DNA of 6,088 nt from Caldifarciminota bacterium (lineage in GTDB: Bacteria; Hydrothermota; Tepidihabitantia; B3-TA06). The notes under the pieces are model-generated. The model searched no databases, was not told the origin of the DNA, and was given only the letters and a program-made list of their open reading frames with translations. The DNA lies in assembly GCA_014729665.1 (NCBI GenBank), contig WJJO01000120.1, positions 1 through 6,088 of the forward strand. Reading direction: 5' to 3'. Below are positions 4,016 through 6,088 of the stretch, piece by piece. The stretch's first letter is position 1; each line of letters begins with the position of its first letter. The position numbers were made by a program, and so were the translations under genes.

Positions 4016-6088
4016 TTATCCCGATGCTGGGTATGGGGACCGGAAGCATGTACATCGGCTCCCGCTCTGTAATCCCGTCCTCGTCGGGTTCATCGTATTC
4101 GTAGAAGAGCACGTTTCTGCGGGCATAGGCGTTGAGAACCTGCACGTAGAACTCGGCATCATAGCGGGAGAACATCTTGAACGATTTTGTGAATCCCACG
4201 TCAAGGCGGTGGTAGGCCGGATACCTATACCCTCCCTTCTCGCCCGAGATGGGAATCCAGGTTATGTAGTCGTCCTCACCGACGTACTGGTGCCAGCCGA
4301 CCTGAGCAGTGAACGGAAAGCCCGATGAGAACACCCATGCGGAGGTAAACTCCCAGCCCTTCTTGCCTAAGGGTAGTGCTAAGCTGAAGTTCAGGTTGTG
4401 ACGTGAATCATGCAGGGGATAGTACCAATCACCTTCGCCGAAGCGGTAGCGGGTCAGGGAGTATGAGTAGCCCAGCCACGAATCGCGGTACTTGAAAAGG
4501 ACTTCCGCTCCGTATGAGTATCCCTGTCCCGGGGTGATATCTGCGGTATCTGCAAAAGGGCCGTCTCCGCCGAACGGATCACCCTCCCTGAGGTTGCGAA
4601 GGTCCTTGTAGTATACCTCTCCTGATACACTCATATCATTCTTCATGAGGTGCTCGGTTCCGAGCGTAAGGAGTACCGACTGCAGGGGCGGGTAGCGTTC
4701 GTCCACCGCTGTCCACTGCTGGAAGAACTGGATGGGCATCTTCAGCATCATCTCGTCGCGGGGCATGGGTACGTAGAAGTACTGGTAGTAGAGTCCTGTC
4801 CCGGCCTTTACGGCCCAGTCTACGGTTATCCTGCGTTTTATCCCCAGGCGCGGTGAAACCCTGAGGTAGGAGCCCGAGGAGAAGTAGTCGCCCCGAACGC
4901 CAGCCTCGATCACCCATAAGGGTGTAGGCTCCCATTTATCCTGAAGGTAGGCCGATGCGAGCCAGAATGTATCCTTTTGATTGATAAAGACCGTGCGCCA
5001 GGTAGAGTCGGGATTGAACTGTTCCCCACTCTCCTCGTAGGAGTTCCCTATCTCTATCCCCTTCCCCTCCAGCCCGAACTCGAGGGTATGCAAGGGGCTC
5101 GGAAACCACGAAAGCCTCCACTGAAGACCAAGCTCCCCGATACCGCTCTTCAGGGTATACGTTGCAGAACCGCTGTCCCCTTCGTAAAAACCGCTTCCGC
5201 CCGACCATGTCTCACTGATGTCGGAGGCGATCCGGTATCGGGAGGCGTTGAAGGCCAGGACCGAGAAGAGCTGGGGCGTGAACAGGTAGCGCCATCGGGC
5301 TCCGAGTGTTCCGTTCCCCCAGCGGAACAGGAGGCCTGATTCGTCTTCGAAGTCGAAATTCAGTACGTCGTCGCCGAAGAAACCGGATACGGTGAAGCGC
5401 GAACGCTCCGAAGCGTCCCAGTTCACCTTGGCGTTGAGGTCGTAGAAGTGGTAGGGAAGGTATATGGTTTCTAATCCGCTGTTCTCAATAGCTTTGGCAA
5501 ATATCTTATCCAGCGACCAGGTCACGAGATCGATGTAGGTTCTTCTCCCTGCAAAAAGCCACGAGCCTTTGCCCCAGGGCAAAGGACCTTCGATGACCGC
5601 CTTGGATGTAAGAAGCCCTATCTCGGCAGAGCCTGCCACACGTTCGGAGTTGCCCGCCTTCATCTGGACGTCGAGTACGGATGAAACCGCGCCTCCGTAC
5701 TCGGCAGGGAAACCTCCAGTATAGAGCTCGGCGCCCTTCAGGGATTCGAGGATGAAGGTCGAGAAGAAACCAAGAAGATGGTAGGGATTATAAACGGTTA
5801 CACCGTCCAGCAGTATCAGGTTCTGGTCCGCGGTACCTCCGCGTATGTAGAGTGCGGCGGTGTAGTCTGATACTGATATCACCCCGGGAAGCATCTCCAG
5901 AGACCGGAAAAGATCCTGCTCCACGAAACCCGGGATCTGGCGCATCTGGGTGAAGTCCATGCGCTTGACTCCCACGTCCACCTCATGTTCGAAGCGTGCG
6001 CGCACCGCCGTAATCTCTACCCCTTCTACCCCGACTGCCCGGGTTTCAAGGCTGAAATCGCGCCTCAGCTTCTGGCCCTCGGTAACGG
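4002..6088 (-). CDS. TonB-dependent outer-membrane receptor, 5' end beyond the right edge
   Basis: This gene should encode a gated beta-barrel that imports a ligand across the outer membrane using the TonB-ExbB-ExbD system. The frame stays open to the window edge, giving 694 visible residues. The GTG at 6005 that could be taken as a start is internal, because 27 upstream codons continue the family pattern (GVEGVEITAV just before it, the usual end of a carboxypeptidase-regulatory-like domain). In visible numbering, the plug domain runs from about 40 to 145: IPGF (51-54), DLFRSLEMLPGV (58-69), YIRGGTADQNLILLDGV (80-96), LYTGGFPAEYGG (121-132) and SSVLDV (135-140). The remainder is aromatic-rich alternating beta strand typical of the 22-strand barrel. 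The chain ends in IGIRARF, with the terminal Phe expected for barrel insertion by BAM. Signal peptide, TonB box and most of the N-terminal domain are outside the window. No SusD partner is present; the DUF4249-like lipoprotein occupies that place. Ligand unknown. Confidence 0.93.
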   Translation of the reverse strand, partial: VTEGQKLRRDFSLETRAVGVEGVEITAVRARFEHEVDVGVKRMDFTQMRQIPGFVEQDLFRSLEMLPGVISVSDYTAALYIRGGTADQNLILLDGVTVYNPYHLLGFFSTFILESLKGAELYTGGFPAEYGGAVSSVLDVQMKAGNSERVAGSAEIGLLTSKAVIEGPLPWGKGSWLFAGRRTYIDLVTWSLDKIFAKAIENSGLETIYLPYHFYDLNAKVNWDASERSRFTVSGFFGDDVLNFDFEDESGLLFRWGNGTLGARWRYLFTPQLFSVLAFNASRYRIASDISETWSGGSGFYEGDSGSATYTLKSGIGELGLQWRLSWFPSPLHTLEFGLEGKGIEIGNSYEESGEQFNPDSTWRTVFINQKDTFWLASAYLQDKWEPTPLWVIEAGVRGDYFSSGSYLRVSPRLGIKRRITVDWAVKAGTGLYYQYFYVPMPRDEMMLKMPIQFFQQWTAVDERYPPLQSVLLTLGTEHLMKNDMSVSGEVYYKDLRNLREGDPFGGDGPFADTADITPGQGYSYGAEVLFKYRDSWLGYSYSLTRYRFGEGDWYYPLHDSRHNLNFSLALPLGKKGWEFTSAWVFSSGFPFTAQVGWHQYVGEDDYITWIPISGEKGGYRYPAYHRLDVGFTKSFKMFSRYDAEFYVQVLNAYARRNVLFYEYDEPDEDGITEREPMYMLPVPIPSIGIRARF

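Noticed and set aside
3691..4104. A 137-codon plus-strand open frame opposite the lipoprotein and receptor ends
   Set aside because: The minus-strand proteins have clear signal, motif and coupling evidence; this frame is their antisense shadow.
4636..5339. Several open frames of 68-120 codons on both strands inside the receptor gene
   Set aside because: They lie wholly within a well-supported receptor frame, show Arg/Pro-rich out-of-frame composition, and have no family resemblance.

Overview
The window comes from a Gram-negative (two-membrane) bacterium of moderate GC content. It encodes a TonB-dependent outer-membrane receptor and a signal-peptidase-II lipoprotein that resembles the DUF4249 family. 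That pairing is typical of Bacteroidetes and of neighbouring or candidate phyla of the FCB type. I cannot name a genus from the sequence. No rRNA, complete tRNA, insertion sequence or CRISPR array is visible.

Layout, left to right. (1) At 1-55 on the minus strand is the first 18 codons of a gene that leaves the window; it has an excellent ribosome-binding site at 64-70. (2) Positions 56-396 are a non-coding divergent control region. It holds a strong sigma70-type promoter pointing right (254-281), a possible hairpin at the 5' end of the resulting RNA (287-330), and a weaker promoter candidate pointing left. (3) At 397-1920 and 1951-3126 on the plus strand lie a two-gene surface-glycan unit: a multi-spanning Wzx-type lipid-linked oligosaccharide flippase, then a GT-B fold family-4 glycosyltransferase. 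They are joined by a tiny candidate relay ORF (1917-1958). (4) Positions 3127-3150 are a 24-base convergent junction with a short perfect inverted repeat. (5) At 3151-4002 and 4002-6088 on the minus strand is a second unit. Its first gene is the TonB-dependent receptor, whose 5' end lies beyond the right edge. The lipoprotein follows, and its start codon shares one base with the receptor stop codon.

The plus-strand pair probably builds and exports a cell-surface polysaccharide: the glycosyltransferase adds a sugar on the cytoplasmic face and the flippase moves the lipid-linked product across the inner membrane. The minus-strand pair probably acts at the outer membrane. The receptor would import an unidentified ligand using TonB energy, and the lipoprotein is its likely partner. 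The two units converge, have separate promoters, and appear to differ in base composition (receptor richer in GC than the glycosyltransferase). They are therefore probably functionally independent. I found no clear evidence of a wholly new system. The points most worth a second look are the relay ORF, the structured leader, and the unknown ligand of the receptor-lipoprotein pair.
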